The position numbers and the translations under genes were made by a program. From assembly GCF_001654865.1 (NCBI RefSeq), contig NZ_LXEO01000011.1:1-64000 (forward strand): a stretch of 64,000 nt of DNA. The letters are read 5' to 3'. The notes under the pieces are model-generated. The model was not told where the DNA came from. It saw only the letters and a program-made list of their open reading frames with translations, and searched no databases. The stretch comes from Buttiauxella noackiae ATCC 51607 (GTDB taxonomy: Bacteria; Pseudomonadota; Gammaproteobacteria; Enterobacterales; Enterobacteriaceae). Below, piece after piece: positions 41,902 to 50,079 of the stretch (its first letter is position 1; every line of letters begins with the position of its first letter).

Positions 41902-42446
41902 TGGAATTCTTTGATATACGGAAAGTGCCCGTCAGCTTGTGGCGTAACGGGGCCGGAGAAACCCGCGAAATTTGCTGTTTCCCGCCCGCGACGCGTGATT
42001 TCAACTGGCGTGCCAGTATCGCGTCAATCGCCAGCAGTGGCGAGTTTTCGGCTTTCCCTCAGGTAGACCGTGTCATCACCTTGCTTGAAGGAGGGGAAGT
42101 GGTTCTGGATGCCGGAAAGGCGTTTCGTCATACCCTAAAGCACTTTCAGCCTTTTGCTTTTGCCGGTGATTACACGGTTAAAGCCGAGCTAAAGCAGGGT
42201 ATGTCGATGGATTTCAATATTATGACGCACCGCGACCGCTGCCGCGCTAAAGTGCGCGTTGCAGACCGCACATTCACAACCTTCGCTCCACGTGGTGGCA
42301 TTGTTTATGTGCTCAGCGGTGAGTGGCAACTGGGTGACAAACTACTGACTCCAGAACAAGGTGCGTGGTGGCAAGATGGCCGCCACACCTTGCGCTTACT
42401 GAAGTCGGAAGGGAAGTTGCTGTTTAGCGAAATTACCTATCTCTGA
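41901..42446 (+). CDS. hutD: HutD/Ves-family cupin protein
   Basis: A 181-residue protein of the HutD/Ves family (PF05962). The N-terminal [14 protein letters not shown] is its hallmark, followed by Trp-Arg-Ala-Ser-Ile-Ala and a cupin fold. In Pseudomonas HutD is thought to cap or tune hut expression, perhaps by binding formylglutamate or urocanate. Start overlaps the hutF stop. In E. coli the only gene between spy and cho is ves, from this same family. Confidence 0.92.
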   Translation: MEFFDIRKVPVSLWRNGAGETREICCFPPATRDFNWRASIASIASSGEFSAFPQVDRVITLLEGGEVVLDAGKAFRHTLKHFQPFAFAGDYTVKAELKQGMSMDFNIMTHRDRCRAKVRVADRTFTTFAPRGGIVYVLSGEWQLGDKLLTPEQGAWWQDGRHTLRLLKSEGKLLFSEITYL

Positions 42447-43199
42447 TCACTGCCCGGTAAAACTACCGACCAATTGATAACGTGAGCCTGGATATAGCAG
42501 CCGGGCTACCGTCACTACCTGTGAATGGTGCCAGGTGCGGCGTTGAATCAATAAACAAGGTTGATTGGTCGTCACTTCTAACAGCCCTTGCTGTGATTCA
42601 TCGGCCAGCACGGCTTCCACAATGTGTTCACCTGAAGTAAGCGGTGCGACTTTGCTCAGATAATGGTGTGGCGTTTCCAGGCGGAAATCTTGTTGCAGAT
42701 AATCTGCGGCAAGCGCCGGGTTCACATAGCGCGTTTCCAGCTGTACTGCCATATCGTTGTCGTAGTGAACCAGTTGCGAATAAAACAGTGGCTCACCAAC
42801 GTTGATTGAAAACGCATGTGCCAGCTTTTCATCAGCCTTAACTTGTTCAAGAGCTACCACCTGATTGCGGTAGTGATGGCCTCGTGCGGTAATCTCTTCG
42901 GCAATGCTGCCCACTTCAAGCATCGCAGTATGGCCTTTTTGTTCAGCAACAAAGGTTCCCACACCTTGCATTCGCACCAGCCAGCCTTCTCCGGTCAATT
43001 CCCGCAGCGCCCGGTTAATCGTCATTCTGCTGACATTCAACGCATTCACCAGCTCCGTTTCCGAAGGCACTCGCTGGTGGGCAAGCCAGCTTCCGCTGCG
43101 GATCTGGCTGATAATGCCCTGCTTAACCCGCAAATAAATAGGGGCGGGGAGATCGCTGATAGCGGAACGTAACTGCTCCAGAGTTTCTGAATCAGACAT
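42447..43199 (-). CDS. hutC: GntR-family histidine utilization repressor HutC
   Basis: A 250-residue GntR/HutC regulator. The winged helix reads Arg-Val-Pro-Ser-Glu-Thr-Glu-Leu, Ser-Arg-Met-Thr-Ile-Asn-Arg-Ala-Leu-Arg and Gly-Thr-Phe-Val-Ala; the C-terminal UTRA domain binds the inducer, urocanate in known HutC proteins. It should repress both hut promoters through the 12-bp operators found here. It is divergent from hutH and convergent with hutD, with abutting stops. The start is the Met of Met-Ser-Asp-Ser-Glu. Confidence 0.94.
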   Translation of the reverse strand: MSDSETLEQLRSAISDLPAPIYLRVKQGIISQIRSGSWLAHQRVPSETELVNALNVSRMTINRALRELTGEGWLVRMQGVGTFVAEQKGHTAMLEVGSIAEEITARGHHYRNQVVALEQVKADEKLAHAFSINVGEPLFYSQLVHYDNDMAVQLETRYVNPALAADYLQQDFRLETPHHYLSKVAPLTSGEHIVEAVLADESQQGLLEVTTNQPCLLIQRRTWHHSQVVTVARLLYPGSRYQLVGSFTGQ

Positions 43200-43282
43200 G
43201 TTTTGTCCTTTCTTATAATGTGGATTAAGCGCGATCCCGCTCACTAATCTATAAAAATTACCTATGTCGTACTGGCGGTGAT

Positions 43283-43312
43283 TTGGGTTTATTAGTTAGG
43301 TTGTCTATACAA
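43283..43312 (+). promoter_or_regulatory. hutHU promoter with HutC operator
   Basis: The operator TTGT-CTAT-ACAA is at 43301-43312. A possible sigma-70 promoter has TTGGGT at 43283 and TATACA at 43306 with 17-base spacing, so the operator would cover the -10 box. The start codon of hutH is 42 bases downstream. The divergent hutC promoter may be controlled from the same site. Confidence 0.65.
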
Positions 43313-43353
43313 CTCTATACGTTCATATGAATTGATGCCATCAGGATGTCATT

Positions 43354-44898
43354 ATGTCGCTGCAAAAAAAGCTTTGCTCTCTTACTCCGGGGCGCGTAAC
43401 GCTCGCCACATTACGTGAAATTTATCACGGCACCGTGACTCTGAGTCTTGATCCACAGGCGGTTGATGCCGTGGTTAAATCACAAAAAACCGTTGAAGCT
43501 ATCGTCAATCATGGCGATGTGGTTTACGGCATCAATACCGGCTTTGGCAAGCTGGCGCAAACGACCATTGCCAAAGAACATCTGGCTGAGTTGCAACGTA
43601 ATCTGGTGCTTTCACACAGCGTGGGCCTGGGTAAACCGTTGCCGGATGATGTGGTACGTCTGGTGATGGCCAGCAAAATTATTAGCCTCGCGCGTGGCCA
43701 TTCAGGTGTGCGTATGGAGGTTATCGACAGTTTATTACGCCTGTTTAATGCGGGTGTGATGCCGGTTATTCCGGAAAAAGGCTCAGTGGGTGCATCGGGC
43801 GATTTGGCCCCGCTGGCACATCTTTCGCTGATGTTGTTGGGCGAAGGAAATGTGCGTTTCAACGGCGAAGAATTGCCAGCCATTGCAGGACTAAAAATGG
43901 CGGGCGTTGAGCCGCTGGTGCTTGGTCCAAAAGAGGGGCTGGCGTTACTTAATGGCACGCAGGTTTCTACCGCACTGGCATTGCGTGGCCTGTTTGAAGG
44001 CGAAAAAGTGTTTGGTGCGGGGCTGGTTGCAGGGGCGTTATCCCTTGAAGCGATTAAAGGCTCGGTGAAACCTTTCGATGCTCGCATTCATGAAGCGCGT
44101 GGGCAGACTGGGCAAATCGATGTTGCGGCGGCAGTCAGAGCATTGCTTGCCGACAGTGAAATTGTTGACTCTCATCAGCACTGCGGGCGTGTACAAGATC
44201 CGTATTCTATCCGTTGCGTACCGCAAGTCATGGGGGCGTGTCTTGATAACTTGCGCCACGCTGCGCGCGTGCTGCAAATTGAAGCCAACGCCGCGTCCGA
44301 TAACCCGCTGGTGTTTAGCGAAACCGGCGAAGTGATTTCCGGTGGGAATTTCCATGCCGAACCGGTGGCGTTCGCGGCTGATATTATCGCGCTGGCCGTG
44401 GCTGAAATTGGTGCGATTTCTGAACGTCGCCTGGCACTGCTGCTGGATACCGGCCTTTCTGGCTTGCCGCCATTCCTGGTGAAAGAGGGCGGAATTAACT
44501 CCGGCTTTATGATTGCGCAGGTGACTGCCGCAGCGCTGGCATCTGAAAATAAATCGCTGGCACATCCTGGCAGCGTGGATAGTCTGCCGACATCGGCAAA
44601 CCAGGAAGATCACGTTTCAATGGCAACCTACGCCGCACGCCGTCTGGGAGACATGTGTTTCAACACGGCTGCTGTAGTGGGAATCGAAGCAATGGCTGCT
44701 GCCCAGGGCATTGAGTTTTCCCGCCCATTACGCAGTTCACCGATCATGGAGCAGGTCTTTAGTGGCGTGCGTGAACGTGTTGCCTTCCTTGATAAAGACC
44801 GCTTACTGGCTCCGGATATCGAAAGCATGCGCCAGTGGGGCTGTAGTGGTGAATTACCTGCTGCTATTACACAACTTTTCCCTTCTACATCGGCCTGA
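43354..44898 (+). CDS. hutH: Histidine ammonia-lyase HutH
   Basis: A 514-residue lyase. The Ala-Ser-Gly triad that forms the MIO electrophile is at residues 147-149 within [11 protein letters not shown]. It deaminates histidine to urocanate, the first step. AGGA lies seven bases before the ATG. Its stop overlaps an ATG of hutU. Confidence 0.96.
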   Translation: MSLQKKLCSLTPGRVTLATLREIYHGTVTLSLDPQAVDAVVKSQKTVEAIVNHGDVVYGINTGFGKLAQTTIAKEHLAELQRNLVLSHSVGLGKPLPDDVVRLVMASKIISLARGHSGVRMEVIDSLLRLFNAGVMPVIPEKGSVGASGDLAPLAHLSLMLLGEGNVRFNGEELPAIAGLKMAGVEPLVLGPKEGLALLNGTQVSTALALRGLFEGEKVFGAGLVAGALSLEAIKGSVKPFDARIHEARGQTGQIDVAAAVRALLADSEIVDSHQHCGRVQDPYSIRCVPQVMGACLDNLRHAARVLQIEANAASDNPLVFSETGEVISGGNFHAEPVAFAADIIALAVAEIGAISERRLALLLDTGLSGLPPFLVKEGGINSGFMIAQVTAAALASENKSLAHPGSVDSLPTSANQEDHVSMATYAARRLGDMCFNTAAVVGIEAMAAAQGIEFSRPLRSSPIMEQVFSGVRERVAFLDKDRLLAPDIESMRQWGCSGELPAAITQLFPSTSA

Positions 44899-44915
44899 TG
44901 CCGGGAGCCACTACA

Positions 44916-46601
44916 ATGACTGAAACTGTAAAACAGGCGGTAGCCCGCACGGTACGCGCGCCACATGGCAGCACATTGCACTGCGAAAACTGGCTGATCG
45001 AAGCCGCTTACCGCATGATCCAGAATAACCTTGACCCGGATGTCGCAGAGCGCCCGGAAGATCTGGTGGTGTACGGCGGGATCGGTAAAGCCGCACGTAA
45101 CTGGGAATGTTTCGAACAGATCCTCACCTCGCTGCGTAGCCTTAAAGCTGACGAAACGCTGCTGGTGCAATCGGGCAAACCGGTGGGGATTTTCCGCACT
45201 CACGCCGATGCGCCGCGCGTATTGATCGCCAACTCCAACCTCGTTCCGCACTGGGCGAACTGGGATCACTTCCACGAATTAGATAAAGCCGGGCTGATGA
45301 TGTACGGCCAGATGACGGCCGGTTCATGGATTTACATCGGTGCGCAGGGCATCGTGCAGGGCACATTTGAAACTTTCGCTGAAGCGGGGCGTCAGCACTA
45401 CAACGGCGATCTGCGCAGCAAGTGGATCCTTACCGCAGGGCTTGGCGGCATGGGCGGCGCGCAGCCACTGGCAGGCGTGCTGGCTGGGGCTTCTGTGTTA
45501 GCCATTGAATGCCAGGAGTCGCGCATTGATTTCCGTCTGCGCACGCGTTATCTGGATTACAAAGCGACAAATATTGATGAAGCGCTGGCGATGATCGAAA
45601 AAGCCAATGCGGAGAAAAAAGCGATCTCCGTTGGCCTGTTGGGTAACGCGGCTGAATTGCTGCCAGAACTGGTTAAGCGGGCAAAAGCAGGTGGTATTAA
45701 GCCTGATATCGTGACCGATCAAACCTCGGCACATGATCCTGTTAATGGTTATTTGCCGCTCGGCTGGACGGTGGAACGCTGGCAGAACGAGCGCACTTCA
45801 CAGCCAAAAGCGGTGGAAAAGGCGGCCCGCGCTTCAATGGCGGTACACGTTCAGGCAATGCTCGACTTCTGGGAAATGGGCGTGCCGACGGTGGATTACG
45901 GTAACAATATCCGCCAGGTGGCGTTTGATGAAGGCGTGGAAAATGCTTTTGATTTCCCGGGCTTTGTTCCGGCCTATATTCGCCCACTGTTTTGCGAGGG
46001 CAAAGGCCCGTTCCGCTGGGTAGCGCTTTCTGGCGACCCGGAAGATATCGCCAAAACGGATGCGAAACTTAAAGAGCTGTTCCCGGACAACCAGAATCTG
46101 CATCGCTGGCTGGATATGGCACAAGAGCGCATCGCCTTCCAGGGCTTACCGGCACGTATCTGCTGGCTGGGTTTAGGGGAGCGGCATCTTGCGGGGCTGG
46201 CGTTTAACGAAATGGTGCGCAACGGCGAGCTGAAAGCGCCAGTGGTGATTGGGCGCGACCATCTGGATTGCGGTTCGGTGGCTTCACCAAACCGTGAAAC
46301 CGAGGCGATGAAAGATGGTTCAGACGCGGTTTCCGACTGGCCATTGCTCAACGCGCTGCTAAATACCGCAGGCGGCGCAACGTGGGTGAGCCTGCATCAC
46401 GGCGGTGGTGTGGGGATGGGCTTCTCGCAGCACGCTGGTGTGGTAATTGTCGCAGACGGTACACCAGAGGCTGCTGTGCGCTTAGGGCGTGTGCTGTGGA
46501 ATGACCCAGCCACCGGTGTGATGCGCCATGCCGATGCGGGCTATGAAAGTGCGGTTGAATGCGCCCACGAGCACGATCTGAAATTGCCGATGGTGAAATA
46601 A
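44916..46601 (+). CDS. hutU: Urocanate hydratase HutU
   Basis: A 561-residue urocanase with the NAD-binding Gly-Leu-Gly-Gly-Met-Gly-Gly-Ala-Gln and the Asp-Gln-Thr-Ser-Ala-His-Asp-Pro region. It hydrates urocanate to imidazolone propionate. I preferred the ATG at 44916 (CGGGAG upstream); an ATG at 44898 overlapping the hutH stop would add six residues and is equally possible. It is followed by convergent cho. Confidence 0.95.
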   Translation: MTETVKQAVARTVRAPHGSTLHCENWLIEAAYRMIQNNLDPDVAERPEDLVVYGGIGKAARNWECFEQILTSLRSLKADETLLVQSGKPVGIFRTHADAPRVLIANSNLVPHWANWDHFHELDKAGLMMYGQMTAGSWIYIGAQGIVQGTFETFAEAGRQHYNGDLRSKWILTAGLGGMGGAQPLAGVLAGASVLAIECQESRIDFRLRTRYLDYKATNIDEALAMIEKANAEKKAISVGLLGNAAELLPELVKRAKAGGIKPDIVTDQTSAHDPVNGYLPLGWTVERWQNERTSQPKAVEKAARASMAVHVQAMLDFWEMGVPTVDYGNNIRQVAFDEGVENAFDFPGFVPAYIRPLFCEGKGPFRWVALSGDPEDIAKTDAKLKELFPDNQNLHRWLDMAQERIAFQGLPARICWLGLGERHLAGLAFNEMVRNGELKAPVVIGRDHLDCGSVASPNRETEAMKDGSDAVSDWPLLNALLNTAGGATWVSLHHGGGVGMGFSQHAGVVIVADGTPEAAVRLGRVLWNDPATGVMRHADAGYESAVECAHEHDLKLPMVK

Positions 46602-46609
46602 ATTGTCTG

Positions 46610-47485
46610 TCAAACGGTGGAGTGAGAAAGCTCCACCACTTCGTAATCTCCGCTCAATACCAACTTGCACAAAATCTTGTAGCCATCGTTATCAAAGCCT
46701 TTCGGCGGCGCGGCGAGCTTATTTGCTTCCCGCAGGTTTTGCACCGACCCGAGATAAAACCAGCTATCGATGATGTGGTACTGCGTCATCTCAGGCCCGG
46801 TTTCCTTCAGGCCAACCGGCCCTTGCCATGGCCAGCACATTACCCGAATGCGTTCCATGGCTGCCAGAAATCGCGCGTGATGCTCTTCGACGGTTTCTCT
46901 TCCGCAACATGCACCGGCACAACGCTTTAAACCTGCGCGGAAACAGGCGCGCCCGGCGCTAAGTGTTTCCAGCCCCAGCAAGCCGTAACAAAGTTGATGT
47001 TCATCGGCCAGGGTTTGCAGTGTTTGCAAAGCCGTGCGGCGGTTGGCGTACAGGCCGTATAACCCAGTCTGTTTTGAAAAATCCACATCACGGGCGTAAA
47101 CCACCTGCGGTTTAACGCCGTCAAATTGCAGCGAACAAAGCTGGCGGTTACGGCGCAGGCGTTTATTAAACAGCGGTTGCTGTTCTTTAATCATCTGCGC
47201 TTCAAGCAGTAGCGCACCCAGTTCGCCCGCCGTGCGGGTAAAGGTGATGCGGCGGGACTGGCGCAACAGGGCTGCCTCGTCCGGCGTGCGGAAATGGGAC
47301 ATAACGCGGCTACGGATGTTGACGCTCTTGCCGATATAGAGCGGCATGAGATCGCTTTCGCCGTGAAAAACATACACCCCGGAGGTTTTTGGGAGATCCT
47401 CAAGCCAGGTGCGCAGATGCTCGGGGTATTCGTAAACTGCTGCTGCTTCAAATTGCATGCGCGGAGCGCTGACACGCCTGACCAC
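46610..47485 (-). CDS. cho: Cho, UvrC-homologue endonuclease
   Basis: A 291-residue protein with the GIY-YIG nuclease domain of UvrC (Gly-Val-Tyr-Val-Phe; Pro-Leu-Tyr-Ile-Gly-Lys-Ser) and a Cys-rich Lys-Arg-Cys-Ala-Gly-Ala-Cys-Cys-Gly segment. It lacks the UvrC C-terminal domains, as in E. coli Cho (295). It makes the 3' incision in SOS-induced nucleotide excision repair. The LexA box upstream fits this role. Confidence 0.95.
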   Translation of the reverse strand: MVRRVSAPRMQFEAAAVYEYPEHLRTWLEDLPKTSGVYVFHGESDLMPLYIGKSVNIRSRVMSHFRTPDEAALLRQSRRITFTRTAGELGALLLEAQMIKEQQPLFNKRLRRNRQLCSLQFDGVKPQVVYARDVDFSKQTGLYGLYANRRTALQTLQTLADEHQLCYGLLGLETLSAGRACFRAGLKRCAGACCGRETVEEHHARFLAAMERIRVMCWPWQGPVGLKETGPEMTQYHIIDSWFYLGSVQNLREANKLAAPPKGFDNDGYKILCKLVLSGDYEVVELSHSTV

Positions 47486-47503
47486 TGCTTAAACTCCTGA
47501 ATA

Positions 47504-47519
47504 CTGGTTACCTGTACAG
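47504..47519 (-). promoter_or_regulatory. LexA box of cho
   Basis: CTG-N10-CAG (CTGTACAGGTAACCAG on the minus strand), 19 bases before the cho start. Outer palindrome and flanks fit SOS boxes, though the centre is not A/T-rich. E. coli cho is LexA-controlled. Confidence 0.75.
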
Positions 47520-47554
47520 TGTAGCAGGGAATCGGAGCGCAAAAAAGCGGCAAT

Positions 47555-48445
47555 TTAGCCGTAACGGCGAGTGGCAAGCCAGCATAAGAGCGACCCGCCA
47601 ACCACCATAATGACTCCCTGCCAGAATGCCCAACCGGGATGTAAGCCTAACCATAAACTGGCGAGTAACGCGGAAAGCACTGGCGTAAAGTACGAGGCTG
47701 TTGCGAGCAGCGTCATATTTCCGCGCTGAATACCATGATTCCAGGCCGAATAAGCGACCGCCGTGGAAACCCCCATAAACAGCAGTTGCAGAGATGAAGG
47801 CAGCGTAAAGTGAATCGGGGCTTCGCTGACAAAAGCGAATTTAACCCACAGCACAATGGCGGTGGCGCAGAAAAACAGCGAGACGCCATTTTTGCCGCCG
47901 CTCCAACGGCGCGTAATGTTGCAATACAGCGCCCAGATTAGCGCGGCGGCAAAGGCTAATCCGTAGGCCAGCGGGTTATCAAGAATGTTGTGCCACATCT
48001 GCAGCGGCGACCAGTCGCCATCGCCCTTCATCACCTGGACAATACCCGCCAGTGAGAGCGCAAGCCCCGGCCAAAGCCACAAGTTGCTGCGTTGTTGATT
48101 GATAAACAGCGCCAGTAGAATAGTGAGGCTTGGCCACAAATAGTTAATCATCCCCAGTTCCAGCGACTGGCTGCGGCTGTGCGCAAGGCCAATCGCCAGT
48201 GCGAGGCTTATCTCATAAGTGACAAATAATGCGCCGCCAATCCATAAATAACGGGTCGGTATTTCGCGAAATTTGGGTAAACCACGCGCCAGACACAAGC
48301 ACACCGCGCTGACGGTATAAATCAGCGCTGCGCCACCAACGGGGCCAAAATGTTCGCTGATGCTGCGGAGTAAACCAACCGAAGTGCTCCAGAGGAGGAT
48401 CGCCAGCAGGCCGAAAAGGGTGGCGCGTTGAGTAGAACTGTCCAT
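47555..48445 (-). CDS. EamA-family exporter, YddG-like (aromatic amino acids)
   Basis: A 296-residue drug/metabolite transporter with ten predicted membrane segments. It resembles E. coli YddG over its length: Leu-Trp-Ser-Thr-x-Val-Gly-Leu near the N-terminus, Gly-Met-Ile-Asn-Tyr-Leu-Trp-Pro-Ser-Leu-Thr-Ile-Leu, Ser-Tyr-Phe-Thr-Pro-Val-Leu-Ser and the final Gly-Gly-Ser-Leu-Leu-Cys-Trp-Leu-Ala-Thr-Arg-Arg. YddG exports aromatic amino acids. E. coli has no such gene between cho and nadE, so this may be a relocated or paralogous copy. The start is the Met of Met-Asp-Ser-Ser-Thr. Confidence 0.82.
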   Translation of the reverse strand: MDSSTQRATLFGLLAILLWSTSVGLLRSISEHFGPVGGAALIYTVSAVCLCLARGLPKFREIPTRYLWIGGALFVTYEISLALAIGLAHSRSQSLELGMINYLWPSLTILLALFINQQRSNLWLWPGLALSLAGIVQVMKGDGDWSPLQMWHNILDNPLAYGLAFAAALIWALYCNITRRWSGGKNGVSLFFCATAIVLWVKFAFVSEAPIHFTLPSSLQLLFMGVSTAVAYSAWNHGIQRGNMTLLATASYFTPVLSALLASLWLGLHPGWAFWQGVIMVVGGSLLCWLATRRYG

Positions 48446-48508
48446 GCGATCCCGAAATGTGTCGGGTGAACCCGATCTGCGTGGAAGAATTGAATGGCCG
48501 CAAACGTA

Positions 48509-48535
48509 GGGCGGATAAGCTTGCGCCATCCGCCG
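48509..48535. repeat. REP-like palindromic repeat, copy 3
   Basis: GGCGGATAAGC-TTG-CGCCATCCGCC, a variant of the 24.3 kb repeats with compensating changes in both arms (TGG/CCA to CGG/CCG). It lies between nadE and the YddG-like gene. Confidence 0.75.
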
Positions 48536-48545
48536 TTAAAACAGC

Positions 48546-49373
48546 TTACTTTTTCCAGAAATCATCAAACACCGTAATCGGCGTGCGACGTTTGTGTTCG
48601 GTTTTCAGATACCAGCCTTCAATGATTTTGCTGGTGGCGTCATCGAGTTTTTTGCCTTCCAGATAGTCATCGATCTGCTCGTAAGTGACGCCAAGCGCGG
48701 CTTCATCCGGCAGAGAAGGGCGATCGTCTTCGAGATCCGCCGTTGGGGCTTTCTGATACAGATGTTCCGGGCAGCCGAGGGTTTTAAGCAGCGCTTTCCC
48801 CTGGCGTTTATTGAGGCGGAAAATTGGGTTGATGTCGGTGCCGCCGTCGCCGTATTTGGTGAAGAACCCTGTCACCGCTTCTGCGCCGTGGTCTGTTCCC
48901 ACTACCACGCCTTTGGTCATGCCCGCGATGCTATATTGGGCTTTCATACGTTCACGCGCTTTTTCGTTGCCGCGAATAAAATCGCTCAGCTCAATGCCCG
49001 CTTCGCGCAGCGCTTGTTCGCTCGCCAGCACCGCACCTTTGATATTTACCGTCAGCACGCGGTCTGGCTGGATAAAGGCGATAGCGTCCTGGCAATCTTG
49101 TTCATCGGCCTGCACGCCAAACGGTAAACGTACTGCGATAAACTGGTAACTTTCGTCACCGGTCTCATCACGCAGTTCATTGATGGCAAGCTGGCAGAGT
49201 TTACCGGTAAGAGTTGAGTCCTGGCCGCCGCTAATACCCAGCACCAGCGACTTAATAAATGAATATCTTTTCAGGTACGACTTCAGGAAATCAACGCTGA
49301 CACGAATTTCGTGTTCCGGGTCGATCTGTGGTTTCACCCCTAGTGCCTGGATAATCTCTTGTTGCAGAGCCAT
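48546..49373 (-). CDS. nadE: Ammonia-dependent NAD+ synthetase
   Basis: A 275-residue protein, same length as E. coli NadE. The PP-loop Gly-Ile-Ser-Gly-Gly-Gln-Asp-Ser is at 46-53. There is no glutaminase domain, so it uses ammonia to amidate nicotinate adenine dinucleotide. With pncA upstream in the window it completes NAD salvage. Divergent from osmE. Confidence 0.97.
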   Translation of the reverse strand: MALQQEIIQALGVKPQIDPEHEIRVSVDFLKSYLKRYSFIKSLVLGISGGQDSTLTGKLCQLAINELRDETGDESYQFIAVRLPFGVQADEQDCQDAIAFIQPDRVLTVNIKGAVLASEQALREAGIELSDFIRGNEKARERMKAQYSIAGMTKGVVVGTDHGAEAVTGFFTKYGDGGTDINPIFRLNKRQGKALLKTLGCPEHLYQKAPTADLEDDRPSLPDEAALGVTYEQIDDYLEGKKLDDATSKIIEGWYLKTEHKRRTPITVFDDFWKK

Positions 49374-49647
49374 TTAACCCTCCGGTGCAATTTACCTGCG
49401 CATGCAGGTAGCAAAAGTCAGATTTGTTAAAACTACCCGTTTGTAGTTAAAACGACAAGGCTCATGGGAGAGTGGTTTTGCCGTTTGGTGTGATTTAGAG
49501 CTATTTGGTACGTTCTGGAGCTAACCTGGTGTTTTGTTTAATAATCCTAAAATTTGTTCATTTGGTCTGCTTAGTTGAAAAATGCGCTTTTATATTCCAG
49601 GCTTATCTAACACGCATGAGCAATACCCTGAAAAACGAGGATAAAAT

Positions 49648-49989
49648 ATGAACAAGACTTTTGCAGGAATTTTAAGCGCCGCAGCGGTTATGACAATGTT
49701 GGCTGGTTGTACCGCTTATGACCGCACTAAAGATCAGGTTGCCACTCCTGTTGTTAAAGATGTGAAAAAAGGCATGAGCCGTCAGCAAGTTCAGCAAGTC
49801 GCAGGCAAACCGTCTTCAGAAGTGACAATGATTCACGCTCGTGGTACTTGCCAGACTTATATTCTGGGCCAGCGTGATGGTAAAACAGAAACCTATTTCG
49901 TCGCGCTTGATGATACCGGGCATGTGATGAATTCGGGTTATCAGACTTGTGCGGAATACGATACCGACCCGCAGGTTAAACAGAAGTAA
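49648..49989 (+). CDS. osmE: Osmotically inducible lipoprotein OsmE
   Basis: A 113-residue lipoprotein with lipobox Leu-Ala-Gly-Cys21 and an SmpA/OmlA-like domain ([10 protein letters not shown]), as in E. coli OsmE. It is induced by high osmolarity and stationary phase. GAGGATAAA precedes the ATG. The 274-base upstream gap shows no other gene. In E. coli the chb operon follows; here katE comes next. Confidence 0.94.
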   Translation: MNKTFAGILSAAAVMTMLAGCTAYDRTKDQVATPVVKDVKKGMSRQQVQQVAGKPSSEVTMIHARGTCQTYILGQRDGKTETYFVALDDTGHVMNSGYQTCAEYDTDPQVKQK

Positions 49990-50002
49990 TTCCCTCTTTA
50001 GT

Positions 50003-50034
50003 AAAAAAGCCGTCACGTTTGTGACGGCTTTTTT
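50003..50034 (+). terminator. Rho-independent terminator of osmE
   Basis: A 14-bp stem with A and T ends (AAAAAAGCCGTCAC / GTGACGGCTTTTTT) around a four-base loop, just past the osmE stop. Symmetric enough to work on both strands. Confidence 0.92.
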
Positions 50035-50048
50035 ATGGTCACCTTTAA

Positions 50049-50069
50049 ACCACCTCCTGAGGAGGTGGT
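50049..50069 (-). terminator. Terminator of katE
   Basis: ACCACCTCC-TCA-GGAGGTGGT forms a perfect 9-bp stem ten bases past the katE stop and is followed by TTTAAAGG on the minus strand. Confidence 0.7.
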
Positions 50070-50079
50070 GATTGATTTG

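Noticed and set aside
46616-46637. GGTGGAG/CTCCACC hairpin after hutU
   Set aside because: It lies within the coding end of cho and has no T tract; it may slow hutU transcription but is not a supported terminator.
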